Shown: piece by piece, positions 5,282-5,369 of the stretch
Layout: every line of letters starts with the position of its first letter
Position numbering within the stretch: the stretch's first letter is position 1
Source: an uncultured Gemmatimonadota bacterium
GTDB taxonomy: Bacteria; Gemmatimonadota; Gemmatimonadetes; Longimicrobiales; Gaopeijiaceae
DNA: 5,369 nucleotides
Direction of reading: 5' to 3'
Assembly: GCA_938030915.1 (NCBI GenBank)
Contig: CALHIO010000215.1
Coordinates: 1 to 5,369, forward strand
Notes under the pieces: generated by a model
Databases searched by the model: none
Told to the model about the DNA's origin: nothing
The model's input: the letters and a program-made list of their open reading frames with translations, nothing else
Made by a program: the position numbers and the translations under genes

Positions 5282-5369
5282 AATTCGGGCCCTTGTAAAC
5301 TAAGGCTTTTCAAGGGTAGGTTGGGAAAAAGGTAGGAAGTAAAAGGGGTTTCGATCCCATACTTTTCCC
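5282..5369. other. Anomalous low-GC, homopolymer-rich tail after the tRNA-Cys break
   Basis: By hand count 39 of these 88 bases are G or C, well below the rest of the window, and runs of three to five identical bases are frequent. It encodes nothing convincing. Several inverted repeats are present: CCCTTG/CAAGGG (5290-5295 with 5311-5316), CCTT/AAGG around a 7-nt loop (5291-5305), GGGAAAA/TTTTCCC (5323-5329 with 5363-5369), and a T-arm-like hairpin AGGGG-TTTCGAT-CCCAT (5344-5360) with four of five pairs. They fit a structured RNA such as the start of an intron, but also a degraded or error-filled tRNA-like sequence. I cannot decide between these. Confidence 0.5.

Noticed and set aside
5131..5313. 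60-codon - strand reading frame with ETGLEPATPTLARLCS
   Set aside because: It is the antisense translation of the same tRNA-Gly, another recurrent false protein, and it also runs through the tRNA-Cys half.

Overview
The window is GC-rich bacterial chromosomal DNA with tightly packed genes. A signal-peptide-bearing, beta-barrel-like protein implies an outer membrane, so this is a Gram-negative type of organism that uses the MEP (non-mevalonate) isoprenoid pathway. The dxs-nadK-recN order, the -10-like TASCTT elements and the style of the barrel protein would fit Gemmatimonadota or a neighbouring phylum, but that placement is a low-confidence guess from gene order and composition.

Left half, + strand: the window opens inside dxs (1-deoxy-D-xylulose-5-phosphate synthase), of which the last 252 codons are present. 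nadK (NAD kinase) follows without a gap, overlapping dxs by 23 bp or starting 1 nt after it depending on the start codon. After 44 bp comes recN, the SMC-like ABC ATPase of double-strand-break repair. This is a housekeeping block. dxs and nadK are almost certainly co-transcribed. recN may also have its own promoter, placed so close to the ATG that its mRNA would be leaderless or nearly so.

Middle, - strand: a 529-residue exported protein with the look of an outer-membrane beta-barrel converges on recN. The two coding sequences overlap tail-to-tail by 38 bp, and the overlap encodes the extra C-terminal tail of each protein beyond its recognisable core. The barrel protein also carries an alanine-rich, probably non-barrel insert of about 125 residues.

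Right end, + strand: a 170-bp gap holds a 13-bp inverted repeat and a good sigma-70-type promoter, followed by a complete tRNA-Gly(GCC), a strong hairpin and the 5' half of tRNA-Cys(GCA). The tRNA-Cys gene is perfect through the anticodon loop and then diverges abruptly at base 5282 into 88 bases of lower-GC, homopolymer-rich sequence that runs to the window edge. This is either an intron or insertion in the tRNA gene, or an error-rich sequence end. It is the most unusual point in the window. I found no CRISPR array, transposase, toxin-antitoxin pair or defence gene. Apart from the tRNA-Cys junction, the region is ordinary core genome.
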